Assembly: GCA_043228905.1 (NCBI GenBank)
Contig: JBHGNT010000010.1
Coordinates: forward strand, 7,068,001 to 7,132,000
From: Azolla caroliniana
Lineage: Eukaryota > Polypodiophyta
DNA length: 64,000 nucleotides
Direction of reading: 5' to 3'
Both the position numbers and the translations under genes were made by a program. Shown here one piece after another: positions 25,058 to 37,600 of the stretch (its first letter is position 1; each line of letters begins with the position of its first letter). A model generated the notes under the pieces. It was given only the letters and a program-made list of their open reading frames with translations. It ran no database searches and was not told where the DNA came from.

Positions 25058-25614
25058 TGTTGGGAAATCGGTCTCTCCGGATGGGATTTGATGATGAATA
25101 AAGAGGACCCAATGAGAACCAGAAGAGATTCGAAAACCAGAGGAGACTCGGTGAGAACCGGAAGAGAAGACAGATTTGTAAATATGTCTTGAATAAGCCA
25201 TTGAGGCTATATTTGTAAATAGCCCTAAGTTCATATAACTATAAATATGACTTAGGGCAATTACTTTAGTGTGAGCGATTGTGAGTGTGTTGTCATATTG
25301 CTGCAACTGTTGTATAGAGAAATATAGAGAGTGAGAGAGTAGCTACGAGCACTCTCTATTGTAACCGCCACCTGGCGAAGATAGTGAGCACGAGGTCGTT
25401 GCCTCTGTGTCTCCACTTGTGTATTTCCTCTCTTCATAGTGATAGTTTGGAGTCTGTGGACTCCTGTGGTTTTTCCCTATTAGGGTTTTCCACGTAAACA
25501 TCCTGTGTCATTTTTCTTGTGTACTCTCCACTTCCCATATCTGTGTTTGATTTCCTTTGAGAAGTGATTTACTACTCGGTTGTGGCCGAGCGATATTCCG
25601 CGCATTTCTCGACA
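25058..25614 (+). repeat. Element C 3' LTR
   Basis: 557 bp, preceded by the polypurine tract GAAGGGGGAGAT (25046-25057). It is longer than the 5' copy chiefly through an extra segment near 25115-25157. Confidence 0.9.
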
Positions 25615-25995
25615 AGAAGTTCGCAGACTCCGAACAAGATCACTATAGGAGAGAGGAAGGGTACAATAGAAGACTAAGAGACAATGACCTCGAACTCCTT
25701 ATCTTCGCCAACCGACGGTTACAACAGATACAACTTCTTGTTTCTCTCTCTCTCTCTCTCACTCTCGGGCCTCTATACAATAACTAGCAACTCACACACT
25801 CTGTTTACAATAAGTTTTTCCCTAGTTATTTATATTCATATAACTTTTGTGTTATTTACAAGTATAGCCTCAACAGGCACATAGGAAACATGTTTACCAA
25901 TATGTCCTTGGTTTTTGGTTCCCGTCGGATCATGCCCGGATTCCTTCCTCTAGCTCATCCGATCCGGCTCATCCGGAGGGACCGGTTTCCCAACA
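25615..25995 (-). repeat. Element B 3' LTR, proximal piece
   Basis: This continues 8726-8871 and matches the end of the 5' LTR to 39589 (both end GGTTTCCCAACA on the plus strand). A polypurine tract (GGGGGAGTTTGT on the minus strand) adjoins it at about 25996-26007. Confidence 0.88.
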
Positions 25996-28900
25996 AACTC
26001 CCCCTTCACTCTGACATGGGATGTCTTGTCAATTCGACCCGTCTTTGGCACACGTCCAACTTCTCAACCGACAACACCTTGGTCAGCATGTCCGACCCGT
26101 TCTCCTCCATGTGGATCTTCGTTAGAGCAAAGTCTTTGTCATCTACCTTCTCCTAGAACTAGTGATATCTCCTTTGGATGCGCTTGGGCTTGGAGTGGTA
26201 GGCCGCGTTCTTTGAAGGTGGATGACGCTTTGACTGTGGTAGTAGAGTCAGAATTTCTCCTGTTGAATTCCCAACTCTCTGATGAAGTCCATTATCTAGA
26301 TTACTTCCTTACCGGCTTCTATGGACGCAATGTACTTCGCTTCCGTTGTCGACAATGCCACAGATTTCTGTAGCCTTGACTGCCACGATATGGCTCCCCC
26401 TACATAGGCCATGATGTATCCAGACGTGGATTGACTGGTATCTACATAAGCCGACATGTCCGAATCAGTAAAACCTTCTAATAGGGGTTTACCTGAGCCA
26501 AATAGGAGGCACATGTTTGTGGTGCCCTTCTGGTACCGGAATATCCACTTGACGGTGGCCCAATGCTCTCTTCCTGGATTGCTCATGAACCGGCTAACCA
26601 CTCCAACTGCATATCCGATGTCCGGTCGGGTACACACCATTACGTACATCAGACTTCTGACTGTTGAGGCATATGGTGCCTTCGTCATCTCAAATTTCTC
26701 CGCCTTTGTCTTCAGGCTTTGTTTCTCGGACAGCTTGCAGTTTGGTAGAAGTGTCGACCCGACCAGCTTTGCATCTGCCATGCTGAACCTTTGAAGCACC
26801 TTTGTCACGTACTTCTCCTGTGACAACCACAATAGCCTCTTTGTTTGGTCTCGGACTATGTGCATCCCTAAGATCTGTGTCACCGGACCCATATCTTTCA
26901 TTGAGAAGGACCTGCTCAAGGCCTTCTTCAGTATCTTGATTTTGATACGGTCTTGTCCGACGATCAACATGTCGTCCACATACTGAAGGAGTATTAGGAA
27001 GTCTCCTCCGTTGAACTTCTTCACGAACACGCATTGGTCGACCTGCATCTTGTGGTATCCTTGGTCGGTCAATCCGTATAAGCTCTTCTTCAACTGGCAC
27101 ACTAGGTTCTCCTTCCCTTTCGTGATGAATCCTTCTGGTTGCTGCATGTAGATCTCCTCCTCGAGGTCACCATGCAAGAATGCAATCTTGACATCTAATT
27201 TCTTGACCTCGAGGTTCATGCTTGCCGCTATGCTCAACACCATCCGGATGGATGTCATCTTCACTACTGGGGCAAAGATCTCGTTGAAGTCCACTCCTTT
27301 CTTCTATTGGAAACCCTTCACCATGATGCGGGCTTTATACCTTGAAGGATTTCCGCCATCTCTTGATTTAAACTTGTACACCCACTTGTTCCAGAGCGCC
27401 CTCTTTCCTTGCGGCATCTCTGTTAATTCATATGTGTGGTTCTCATGTAGAGAGTCCATCTCGTCCTGCATGGCACTTAACCACCTGCGGATGTGAGTGT
27501 CTTTCTTTGCTTCTTCGAAGCTCTTCGGCTCCCCCTCATCGGTCAACAATACATGCTCTTCATCTGGAAATCTCTAGGGGTCCCTTCTCTCTCTAAGAGG
27601 GTATCTTCTTCCTTGGTTTTCTGCCACCGGTTCTTCAGTTAGTTCTTCATCTGAATCCAATTCGGGGTCTTGTCCGGTTTTGACGTCTAGTTCTTCTTCG
27701 GTCATTCTGGTTCCTTGTCCGAATCCGACTCCCGACTGTCGACCTGAATTCGGTCGACTCTCCATGTTCTTCAGTCGCATGTTGGCTTCCGACTGTTCGA
27801 GAGGATGTGTTCTTCTTCGACTCCCAGTCGACAATAATCTTCTCCTCCATGAAGACTATGTCGCGGCTCCGAATGAACTTCTTGTCGACTAAGTCCCATA
27901 ATCGGTAGCCGAATTCATCGTCTCCGTATCCAAGGAATATGCTTGGCCGAGTTTTCATGTCCAATTTTCCTCGTTTGTCCTTCGCGATATGCACAAAGGC
28001 AAGACAACCGAACACTTTCAGATGTCGGTATGAAACGTCTTTGCCCGTCCACGCTCTCTATGGTATATTTCCGTGCAAGGGTGCCGAGGGTGATCTATTT
28101 ATCACATATGTCGCTGTCATCAATGCCTCAGCCGAAAACGTCTTGCAAAACTTAGCATCTGCAAGCATACTTTGGACCCTTTCCATAATAGTCCGGTTCA
28201 TCCTCCCGGCCAGCCTGTTAAGCTCTAACGTCTTTGGCACGGTGTACTTGAGCCTAATTCCCTTCAATAGACAGTACTCCTCGAACTGCCTTTGGTATTC
28301 GCCTCTGTTTTCTACCCAAATCGCTTTTAGCTTCCGACCGATTTCTCTCTCGACTCTCACATGAAGCTCCTTGAAGACGAATAGTACATGTTCCATTGTC
28401 TTCAGTGTGGAGACCCACAACTTCTGGCAATGGTCATCTATGAAAGTCACGAAGTACAACGATATGGCATGTGACTTCGTCTCCATGGAGCATACATCGG
28501 TGTGCACAAGTTCAAGCGGTGCCTTCCGTCTCATCAATGGTCTCGACCAGAAAGAGGTTTTGTTTTGCTTGTCGGCCAAGCAATTGGTGCACTTCTCAAG
28601 TTGCATGTTCTTCACCCATGGAATGAGGTCAACTTCAACAAGTCTCTGCATCCCCTTTTGGGTCACGTGACACAACCTCTTGTGCCACAACTCATTGGTA
28701 GTGTCGGTTTCCATATTTACTTCCTCTTGACATATCCGGGCATGCATTAGGTACACCATGTTGATCTTCCGGGCCCGAGCCATGATTAGGCTTCTTCTAT
28801 AGAACTTCATTGTGCCGTTCCAGATGCTAGCCATGTAGCCTTCATCATCCAACCGATCGGCTGATATCAGGTTCAGTCGAAGCTCTAGAACGTGTCAGAC

Positions 28901-29943
28901 ATCTCTCAACAATAGCTTGCACCTGGTTGCTATTGCCAACTACACATCTTCTATGCCGACAATTCAACATGCTCCTTCATTCCCCATCCTTACACAACCA
29001 TGATCTCTGGCTCTGTATGATGAGAAGCACTTCCAGTTAAGTGTCAGATGGAACGATGATCAGGAGTGGACCACCCACGTCGTTTCATCACTGACAAGGT
29101 GTAGCTCACACTCCTCGGTGATGAGCAATAGTTCCTCTTCACTTGTTGCGATTGTCGATGCTCTTCTTCTTTCCGAAATCTTCTTCGGTTCGGGACCGTT
29201 GACTCCACGTTTGGCTTTTCGGAAGTGTCGGCAATTCTTTTGGAAGTGCCTCGACTTTCCGCAATAGAAGCAAGTGGGCCTCCCCCTCGACTTTGACCTC
29301 GTCCCCGACTTTTCCCGTTTCTAGGGACTCCTATTCCGGCCTCTTCCCTGATTTGTCTCGTCTTCCGTGACTAAGACTTTCGGGTGGGTTCTAGACTCCG
29401 GCCCTTTCGGCGAGCTTCTTCATTTAACAAACTTGACTTCACTCTTGCCAAGGATAAGGGCTTCCCTTTCGGTCCAGTGTTGCCCAACTTGACAAGTAGC
29501 GTCTCCCAACTATTCGGAAGGGATCCGAGCAACAACAATGCTAGTACCTCATCAACTAGAGGTACTTCCACTGAGGTAGTTTGGTTTATCAGCCCCTGGA
29601 AAGCATTCATATGCTCCGCCATACTAGAGCCATCTTGATACCTGAGCCTCACTATTTTTTGAAATACTGAGACTTGATTCACGACAATTTTGTTCTCCAA
29701 CATAATGCCAATCTTCTCCCGGAGTTCATGGGTCTTGGTCTCTTCATTGAAGTTGTTGTACAGGCTCATGTTGATGAAGCATCGAATGTATGTTGTTGTC
29801 TTCAAGTACATTACCTTCCAGGTCACGATATCAATCTTGTTTGGTCTTTTATCTCCAAATTGTATTGGAAGCCAGAGATCTTTGGCTACTAACATGTCCC
29901 TCATCTTCGACTTCCACACTGAGTAGTTGGAATTGGTGAGCTT
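25996..29943 (-). pseudogene. Element B gag-pol, main part, broken
   Basis: Read from 29943 downward: gag (WKSKMRDMLVAKDLWLP), a zinc-knuckle region at about 29270, a degraded protease, HHCC and integrase (28852-28058, LVHTDVC near 28500), acidic linker (27834-27574), reverse transcriptase (27549-26600, YVDDM near 26970) and RNase H (ISWQSRLQ, STTEA near 26340). Numerous stops and frameshifts are present. Gag's first residues lie across element D at 38982-38951. Confidence 0.88.
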
Positions 29944-30018
29944 TGTAAAGAGGATGAGGAGCAAGAGTGGCTGAGATGCAGCGGAAGGACTATGTGTGTG
30001 TGTGTGTGCACGTAAGGC

Positions 30019-30069
<51 letters not shown>

Positions 30070-30257
30070 AGACAGAGATAACTATATATTACATCCAACC
30101 AAAATACTTCCAACAGTAACAAGGTTACAAAGGGTTGGTTTAAATACCAACTAAACTAGGGCAAGGGCCCTTTTCTACTATTTACAAAACTAGCCCGGTA
30201 TTTCCATGAGCTAGTGTGAAACCTATTTCTATGGGAAGTTGAGTTCGATTCTCAACA
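29944..30257 (-). repeat. Element D 3' LTR with (GA)n tract
   Basis: 314 bp, TG/CA ended. A GA tract lies at about 30025-30064 and a shorter GT tract near 29995-30009. The upstream spacer (30258-30380) holds a GAGGGGGAG tract at about 30361-30372. Confidence 0.9.
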
Positions 30258-30379
30258 CGCTCCTTCGAACACAACTTCCGGATATCGGTCTTCGAAACGC
30301 TTCAAACTTCGATTGTCCGGTTTTTCGGTTGTGTACTCCTTGTTCGGCTTCACTGTTTTGTACTCCCCCTCAAGCTTGG

Positions 30380-30690
30380 CTAGTTGGGAAGAGATAAGCC
30401 AAGGTTTGACGCGAATTGCCGTAGCTTGTTGATACCAAGGGCTTTCGTGAAAATGTCAGCAACCTGGAGGTGCGTAATGATATGTTGTAAATCGATATCT
30501 CCAGCTTGTATGCGTTCACAGATGAAATGATAGTGAACTTCGATGTGCTTAGTCCACACGTGGAATACGAGGTTCCATGCCAGGTAGATACTGCTCACGT
30601 TGTCGCAGTATAGACGAATTGGATCTTTGATGAGTACGCCCAACTCCTTTAGTATACGCTTGAGCCATACAGCTTCGCACGCGGTGTCGC
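30380..30690 (-). pseudogene. Element D RNase H, C-terminal part
   Basis: It contains RLYCDNVSSIYLAWN, TKHIEVHYHFICE and a KALGINKLR-type ending, terminating at 30380. It is the continuation of the RNase H start at about 34870-34626 after removing E. Confidence 0.85.
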
Positions 30691-30717
30691 GTGACATGTG
30701 ACACACGTGCCAAACGT

Positions 30718-31571
30718 TGTAATGTGTGCGTCACAAGCGCGGACAAGCACCGAGCCTCTATCCGCTAATGGTTATGGAGGATTGATGATGGGATTTCCGC
30801 GCCTACGGGTCGGTCAAACGGGACCACCGAGGTCTTTGACCGGGGAGAACGAATCGGGTGAGTTGTGCCTGTAAGGAATTGGCCGTTTAGGTTTATCGTC
30901 AAGTCGTCCTTTGTTGTCGAAGACGCACCCGAACCCAACTCAATGGTGCGGTGTATTGACGTGTAGGCAGCTGAAGTAACACACTAATGTGGTTGAGAGT
31001 GTGTGAGAGAGAGAAACGAAAATTGACGAAGTGTTTAACATAGATAGATAGATGGATGGATTGAAATTCCAATTCTAGGTTTGAACCCTTGACTTTAATT
31101 TAGAGAAACAAAGAGACATCACCAATAAGATAACTAGGTTTTCTTATTAAAATATCTTGATTTAATCCATAGCTTGCTTGATACATAGCTTGTTTGATTC
31201 ATCGATCGATTCCCACTTATATAGATGCCCCCATGCATATGTGCATGTGAGGGTGTAAGACATGCATATGATGCATGATTGCCATTTGATGCTCATGCAT
31301 CACATGTGATGCATGATAACCATGTACCTCATCCAAGCTCTCATGTATAAGTATTCACATGTGAAAAACATAATGATAATTTGAAGAAATAACTTAGCCT
31401 AATGGTAAGTTAGTTATCTTCTATCTTGGAGGTGCAAGGTTCAATACTTGCACCCCTTCATATGCTGGAAAATGCAAATAGGCTTTAGGTAATGTTCTCA
31501 TTACATTTATATTTACAACATGCTAACATATGAGTGTAACCATCACCCTTTTCATTCGTGTGCACATTACA
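30718..31571 (-). repeat. Element E 3' LTR-like region
   Basis: It starts TGTAATGTGCACACGAATG (31571 downward), as in element M's LTR (TGCACACGAATG at a matching place). It carries a TATATAAG box at 31223-31216 and ends near ACACATTACA. It shares GGACCACCGAGGTCTTTGAC with the other end. Confidence 0.55.
31216..31315 (-). promoter_or_regulatory. LTR promoter: TATA box with six RY (CATGCA) motifs
   Basis: A TATATAAG box (minus, 31223-31216) has CATGCA/TGCATG hexamers at 31232, 31242, 31261, 31272, 31294 and 31310 immediately upstream. In plants RY motifs are bound by B3 factors such as FUS3, ABI3 and LEC2. Function here is inference. Confidence 0.5.
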
Positions 31572-31649
31572 CCTCGATTCCACACGATTTTCACATCGTT
31601 GCCGAAAATCTTCACAACATCCACACCCACCAAACTGCACGTCCTCTGG

Positions 31650-33948
31650 TATGTGCCAAGAAAAGAGTCTGAGATTTCAGCTACGGTGTGAGATTCTTCC
31701 ATGTCCTCGTTGACCTCGCTCACGTTTGTGGGTTCTACCTTACTATCTTCATTGTTGAGGTCATCGAGCTCGGGACCCTGAACTTGTCTTTTCTAGAAGA
31801 TCTTTTCCTTGTAATGGGTATGGCCAACCTTGATCCGTCTAGCTCCACATATGATCTGAACCACCTTCTTGCGAACTTTATTGTCGTCTTGTGTTGGTTG
31901 CCAAAGCTGTTTGTAGACCAATACCCGACCCCCTTCTTTGATGCTCTTGGAGCGCAATTGATGTGTCTTGTCGAACCGAATCTAAAAACCGAGTGCTTCT
32001 TCTAATTAGCCAATCTTTTTCTTTGAGATGGGAGATGGAAATGTTGGCAATACAATCTCCTCTGTTTAGTTGGACATCCCACCATCCTGATGCATCTTTC
32101 CCTTCCTTCCCATGGGTAGTCCTCATAATCACTTCTTTCCTTTCTTTTTTATAAGTAATAACCATCCATTTTAACACAATATCATCTTCTTCGATACCAA
32201 CCTCAATGTTAATTGTACTTACATCATCATCATCCTTTGAGTTAAGTATATCTTTAATCACCAAATCATCTATCATGAGATAACCATCATATTCAATATC
32301 ATCTACCCTAAAGTCATCCTTCCCACACACACTCACAACACCAACATTATCATTATACACATCCCACACCATCATAGCATTTTCTAGATTATCCTCAATA
32401 TTACTCCTATCCTTCCCACACATACTCACAACATCAACATCATCATTAGACACGTCCCAAATAACATTTTCTAGATTTTCCTTACTTATACCCATGTGAT
32501 CATTATGTAACCCTATATCATCATGTACATATTTTTGTAAAAAGACCTCATCATCACAAACCCCTATTCTATTTTCATAATGGATGCCCTCATGAATGTC
32601 ACCATTTGATCTAGTGAAACTCTTATAAAATCTATCCCAAAGAAACCCAATGCAACCTAAAACACACAATTCCTCTTCGTCACTCTCACTCTCATCATTA
32701 CCCTTATCATAACCATATCCATAGAAAGTGCACAACTTTTTATCATCATAACCCTCATTCTTCTCATGGCACTCATTCTCACCCTCAATAATACACTCTT
32801 CCTTACTATCATCAAGCCCTAAATCATGCGTATCGTTATTATCATCACCGTCATTACGTTTAAATGTAAAGTTTTCATCTCTTCCTAACTTCTTCTCTTG
32901 TTCGTGGCTCTCATTAAACCTGTCATACTTGTCATCAAAATCTAAACCATGAGAGTCTTGATCCCAACTACACTCACCGTCATGACTTTCGTCGAGTGCT
33001 TTTTCATTAGCATAACCATGAAGAGCTCGACATTGATTCCTCCTCTTGTGTTTGTAGCAATCTTTGTCACAATCATAACCTTGTAGATCTCGAGCACTCT
33101 TTGTGAGTTTGTAATGATCTTTGTCTTTGTCATAACCGTGTAGATCTTGATCTTTTTCCTCAAGCCCACGTTCTTTGTCACATGTCTCTTCATGATTGCA
33201 TCCTTGAGTATCTTGGTCTTTCCCCTCGAATGCATGTTCTTCGTTCCATGTCTCTTCATTATCACATCCTTCTCAATCTTCCCTCTTGAGTCCACATTCT
33301 TCGTCACATCTCTCTTCAAGATTGCATCCTTGAGTATCTTGGTCCTTCCACTCCATCCCACGTTCTGTCACATGTCTCTTCATGACCACATATTTGAGTA
33401 TCTTGGTCTTTTCCCTTGAACCCACATTCTTTGTGGCACGTCTCTTCACGATCACATCCTTGAGTATCTTGGCCATTCCCCTCGAACGCATGTTCTTCGT
33501 TCCATGTCTCTTCATTATCGCATCCTTCTCGATCTTCCTTCTTGAGTCCACGTTCTTCGTCACATGTTTCTCCTTTGTTGAGTTTGCAACGACCATAGGC
33601 ATGCCGATCTCGATCTCTCTCTTCAAAGCCTTGTTCTTCATCACATGTCTCTTCACAACCGCAACTACGCCGATCTCGATCATCTTCATCGTCGTCACCG
33701 TCGAGCAAACGATAAAAAGGTTGAGCCCCGAGTCTTGACATCAGAACTGCTTTGTACCAATCCGGAATTTCTGGATATAGTCTTTCGACTTGCCTTGCCA
33801 AATTGAGATACTCCAACGCTCTATACTTATCATCATGAAACATCATTTCGATGGCCTTCCTTACAAATGGAAGCATCATGAACCTCAGACCACCTTCTAT
33901 TCTTATCGACTCCTCTAAGTCGTATGCATCCAAGATCACATCCATCAT
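31650..33948 (-). pseudogene. Element E gag-like, Cys-rich repeat and acidic ORF with a gypsy pol tail
   Basis: From an ATG at 33948: about 85 residues of gag-like helical sequence (PFVRKAIEMMFHDDKYRALE, LYPEIPDWYKA), an Asp-rich hinge, then imperfect repeats carrying EETCDEE and ERDRD/TQGC motifs (33660-33045). After frameshifts comes a long acidic region rich in Asp and Asn (32940-32200). At the end (about 32030-31750) a frame with KFARRWF and ELDGSRLAIPITRK matches the C-terminal tail of gypsy pol. There is no protease, reverse transcriptase or integrase catalytic core. I do not recognise the repeat section; it may be a structural gag extension. Confidence 0.5.
33045..33660 (-). repeat. 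Coding tandem repeat, about 60-66 bp units
   Basis: The phrase CATGTCTCTTCA (or a close variant) recurs at 33181, 33247, 33306, 33371, 33437, 33503, 33563 and 33644, giving spacings of 66, 59, 65, 66, 66, 60 and 81. Two unit types alternate, so 33181-33306 resembles 33437-33563 as a higher-order copy. Similar but weaker units extend to about 33045. Confidence 0.8.
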
Positions 33949-34013
33949 TCACGATGCCCCCATTACCACCTTGTGTTGTTCACGTCCGGTTCACCAAATA
34001 GATGTCGCGAAGA

Positions 34014-34590
34014 TGCACGTGCGTGCGTGCTTTGCTTGAGCGGGACCACCGGGGTCTTGGACCGGGGAGGACGTTCGCGAAATTGTCGTAAAGATGACGA
34101 TTTGTATGTAGGAATCGAGGAAACTAATGCCACACTTGAGAAGATCAAAGATTTTACACTTGAGAAGAAGATAGCTTTCAAGAAGAATATTAAGAAGAAG
34201 ATTATATTGATGGTGATGATAATGATATCACATATTCAGCCCCCCCTTTACACAAACCTTACGAGGGTTTTTATAGGTCTATCCATGCACAAAACCATGG
34301 GCTTGGACCCATGGTTTTTGGGCAAATGGTTTTTCTTGTGGCATGCACAAAACCATGGGCTTGGAACATGGTTTTGTACGGTTGTTTTCCTATCCCTTTT
34401 GAATATGAAAAGAAATTTACATAACATTTAAAGTACTTGGTAGGTGCCCTAATGGTAAGATAAATGTCTTCTATCTCGGAGGTGCAAGGTTCAAATCTTG
34501 CTTGCATCCCTCTATATGCACTCGAATCTCACTAGGCCCTAGGATAATTTTCATATTTATAATCGTTTGTGTAATGTGTGTGGAACTACA
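34014..34590 (-). repeat. Element E 5' LTR-like region
   Basis: It starts TGTAGTTCCACACACATTAC (34590 downward) and contains CTATAAAAACC as a TATA box (about 34280). Repeated ATGCACAAAACCATGGGCTTGG copies lie upstream of it, and the shared GGACCACCGGGGTCTTGGAC is at about 34041-34066. The TTTGGTGAACCGG that follows may be the primer-binding site. Confidence 0.5.
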
Positions 34591-34625
34591 CTATTTCACA
34601 ATTTCTTCCATTGGACACACCACAT

Positions 34626-37600
34626 CACGACAACGGCGACCGTCACGCCCCTGTATTTGGCCTCTGTGCTCGACAGTGTGATTGTCGGTTGCTTCTTACT
34701 GCACTAGGAGATCACTCTGCTGCCAAGAGAGAAGACGAATCTGGATGTGGATCGTCTATCTGCTTTGTATCTTGCCCAGTCTGCGTCTGTGTACCCTTCG
34801 AGTCGAATGATTGTAGTCGACTTATACATGATGTTGTACTCCATCGTTGTGCTGACATATCGAAGTATCCACCAAGCGCAATCTAGATGAAGATTTCGCA
34901 GATTTTACATAAATTGACTAAGCAGGCCGATTGAATAATTGAAGTCGGGTCACGTGATGGGTAGATAAATTAAGCTACCGATCAATTGACAATACTGAGT
35001 CGGCTTGCTTTCGACCGTGCCAGAGTTAGCATCGATCTTGAAATTATGATCGAGAGGGGTAGACATAGGTCTGCACTCCGTCATTCTGAACTTGTTGAGT
35101 AAGTTGAGGACGTAGTGCCGTTGGGATATCATTATTTCGACTGATGTTCGAATTACTTCAATGCCTAGGAAGTAATGGAGCTCGTGCAGGTTTGTCATTT
35201 TGAATATGCTGGAGAGAAGTGATTTGACCTTGTTAATTTCGGCTAGATCTTTTCCTCCGATGACCAAATCATCCACGTAAAGGATGATGAAAATTGGGCT
35301 ATCCGACTCGTTTCGGATGTACACAGAAGTATCAGATTTTGACATTTGAAATCCGATTTGATGAAGATACTGTGTGATCTTCGAGTGCCACGCACGTGGT
35401 GCTTGTTTGAGGCCGTAGAGAGGCTTCTTGAGTCGGCACACGACGTTTGGATGACTGCGCAATTCAAAACCAAGTGGTTGGATCATGTACACCTCCTCTT
35501 CCAATTCGCCTTGAAGAAAGGCGTTCTTGACATCCATTTGGTGGAGGTGCCACCCTTTTGCTAACACGATGGCAATTACGCTCCCCACAATTGTCATCTT
35601 TGCCACTGAGGCAAAGGTCTCTTCGTAGTCGATGTTTTGCGTTTGCGCGTATCCTTTCGCAAAAAGCCATGCTTTAAAGTGATTTACGGAGCCGTTAGCA
35701 TTGTGTTTCGCATTATAAATCCACCTGTAGCCAATTGCTTTCTTGTTCGGAGGGTGAAGAACAAGATCCCAGGTCTCGTTTTTGCATAACACTTCCATTT
35801 CCTCATTCATCGCATCGACCCATTGTGGATCCTATATAGCTTCGGAAAGTGTCTCTGGATCCCGTACTGGTGCTACCTTCATCATGAACGCATAATGAGA
35901 CGCCATGTACTCGTCATAGCCAAAACGGCTTACAGGGTTTTTTTCACGGGTGGACCGGTGTAGCTTTGCATTCGTGGGGACTATGGCTTTCCTCATTCCA
36001 TTTATATGAGTGTCAAGACCTTCAAATTCACTGTCGAGAGAGTGAAGCACCTCGGTCTCTTCCTGATCTTCATATTCCCGCATTTTCGCCTTCCCTTTGT
36101 CCAGTTTCAGACTTAGCCGAGATGTGCTTTGATCGCTTGGCGGTTCTGATGGCCCACTCCACCATGTTGAGATTGTTTTGTCTTCAAACATCTGCATGAG
36201 CCTATCCTCAGCTTCTATTTCTATTTCGGCGTCATCCGCGTCGAGTGGAGTTGGAGTCGAAGTATTCTCTGGTGCGTACCACAATGCGTATTCGTCGAAG
36301 ACTACGTCTTGGCTTGTTTGAACTTTTCGGGTAGATCGGTTGTAGCATTTGTACCCCTTTTGTTCGAGTGAGTATCCTACGAGGATACATTTCTCCGACT
36401 TCGGATCGAGCTTTTGTCGCGTATCGTCGGGAATGTGTACGTACACGATTGCGCCGAAAATACAGAGGTATGATAAGTCCTGCTTCTTTCCAAAGAACTT
36501 CTCATGCAGGTTATGTCATATACTCCCGAGGTTGTGCACCTGTTCATGAGGTATACAACCGTGTTCGCCGCTTCTACCCAATACGATTTCGACAGATTCT
36601 TCTCATTCATCATAGCCCGAGTGACTTCTACTATGTGTCGGTGTTTACGCTCAGCTACGCCGTTCTGCTGAGGTGAGTGACGACATGCGAATTCTCGTCT
36701 GATTCCTTCATTTCGGAGATATGCCATAAACTCATCCGAAAAGTATTCTTTGCCTCCATCTGATCGAAGGCAACGTACATGCCGATCTATAAATTTTTTT
36801 ACTTCGGCTTTGAATCTCTGGAAGTATCCGAACACTTCGCTCTTTTGTTTCATCGGGTAAATCCAGGTGTTCCTGGAGAAGTCGTCGATGAACGTAACGT
36901 AATATCAGCATCCGCCGAGTGTGCTTGTTTGGGCCAGTCCCCATACATTTGAATGTACGACATCCAGGATCCCTTTGCTCACATTCCTCTCTTTCGGGAA
37001 TGGATGTCAGTGTTGCTTTCCGAATTGGCACCCTTCGCATACGCTCGTAATCTCCTTTGCGGTAAGGTTCGGGAGTCCGATTACCACTCCTTTCGATTGC
37101 ATGTTCTGAAGTTTTTGGAGATTGATGTGGCCAATTCTTTTGTGGCACAAATTTAAGTCCGTTTCGACTTTGAGGCCCTTTGCGAACATGGTTGACTTCA
37201 CCTTGTTCGATTCGAGGATAAACATATGGCCTTCACGACGATTGTGAGCTACAACTTGACCGCCTATTTCGATGAAGCACCCGTCATTGTTGAATCGTAC
37301 TTGCATTCCTTGTTCGACAATCAAGCTAGCTGAGACCGGGTTTTTCATGATGGTGGGGACATGCAGTACATTCTTGGGGTAGATTTGTTTTCCGTCGTTT
37401 TCGAATGGGACGTTCTCAATATGTTGTATTGGATGAGTCATGTCATCTCCTGTTTCGACATATCCGAGACGTTCGGGCTTCTGTAGTTCCTGAAACCAAT
37501 CTTCATGAGATGTCATGTGATTTGATGCTCCTGAATTGACAAACCATACATTATTTGAGGTGGAGGTGCTAGTTGAAGCTTGTGCGGACATCGAGTGCGC

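Larger units (their letters stand above)
8872..25614 (+). mobile_element. Copia element C, inserted in B's 3' LTR and split by F
   Basis: Plus-strand element with LTRs 8872-9398 and 25058-25614, both starting TGTTGGGAAATCGGTCTC and ending TTTCTCGACA. The flanks are GAAAG and AGAAG, an imperfect duplication. Its own internal sequence is 9399-9815 and 21343-25057. It belongs to the same family as B: the gags are near-identical (WKSKMRDMLV, KDLWLP) and the LTR ends alike, in opposite orientation. Confidence 0.9.
30690..34625 (-). mobile_element. Element E: non-autonomous Ty3/gypsy-type derivative inside D's RNase H
   Basis: D's RNase H is cut between a YRGVTVA-like end (about 34630) and a TACEAVW-like start (about 30690). 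The 3.9 kb between has two end regions sharing three motifs in order: GGACCACCGRGGTCTT...GACCGGGGAG, a GGAGGTGCAAGGTTCAA stretch, and LTR-like starts. The internal part reads on the minus strand and has no reverse transcriptase. LTR ends are approximate because the two sides are very unequal (about 0.6 and 0.85 kb), and no clean target duplication was found. Confidence 0.65.

Noticed and set aside
31878-32735. 285-codon acidic ORF taken alone as a host gene
   Set aside because: It lies inside element E, bracketed by LTR-like ends, and overlaps the gypsy pol tail in another frame. There is no sign of an independent promoter or introns.
33045-33660. CRISPR-like regular array
   Set aside because: Units are coding, of unequal length and diverged, with no spacer/repeat distinction, in a plant retroelement.
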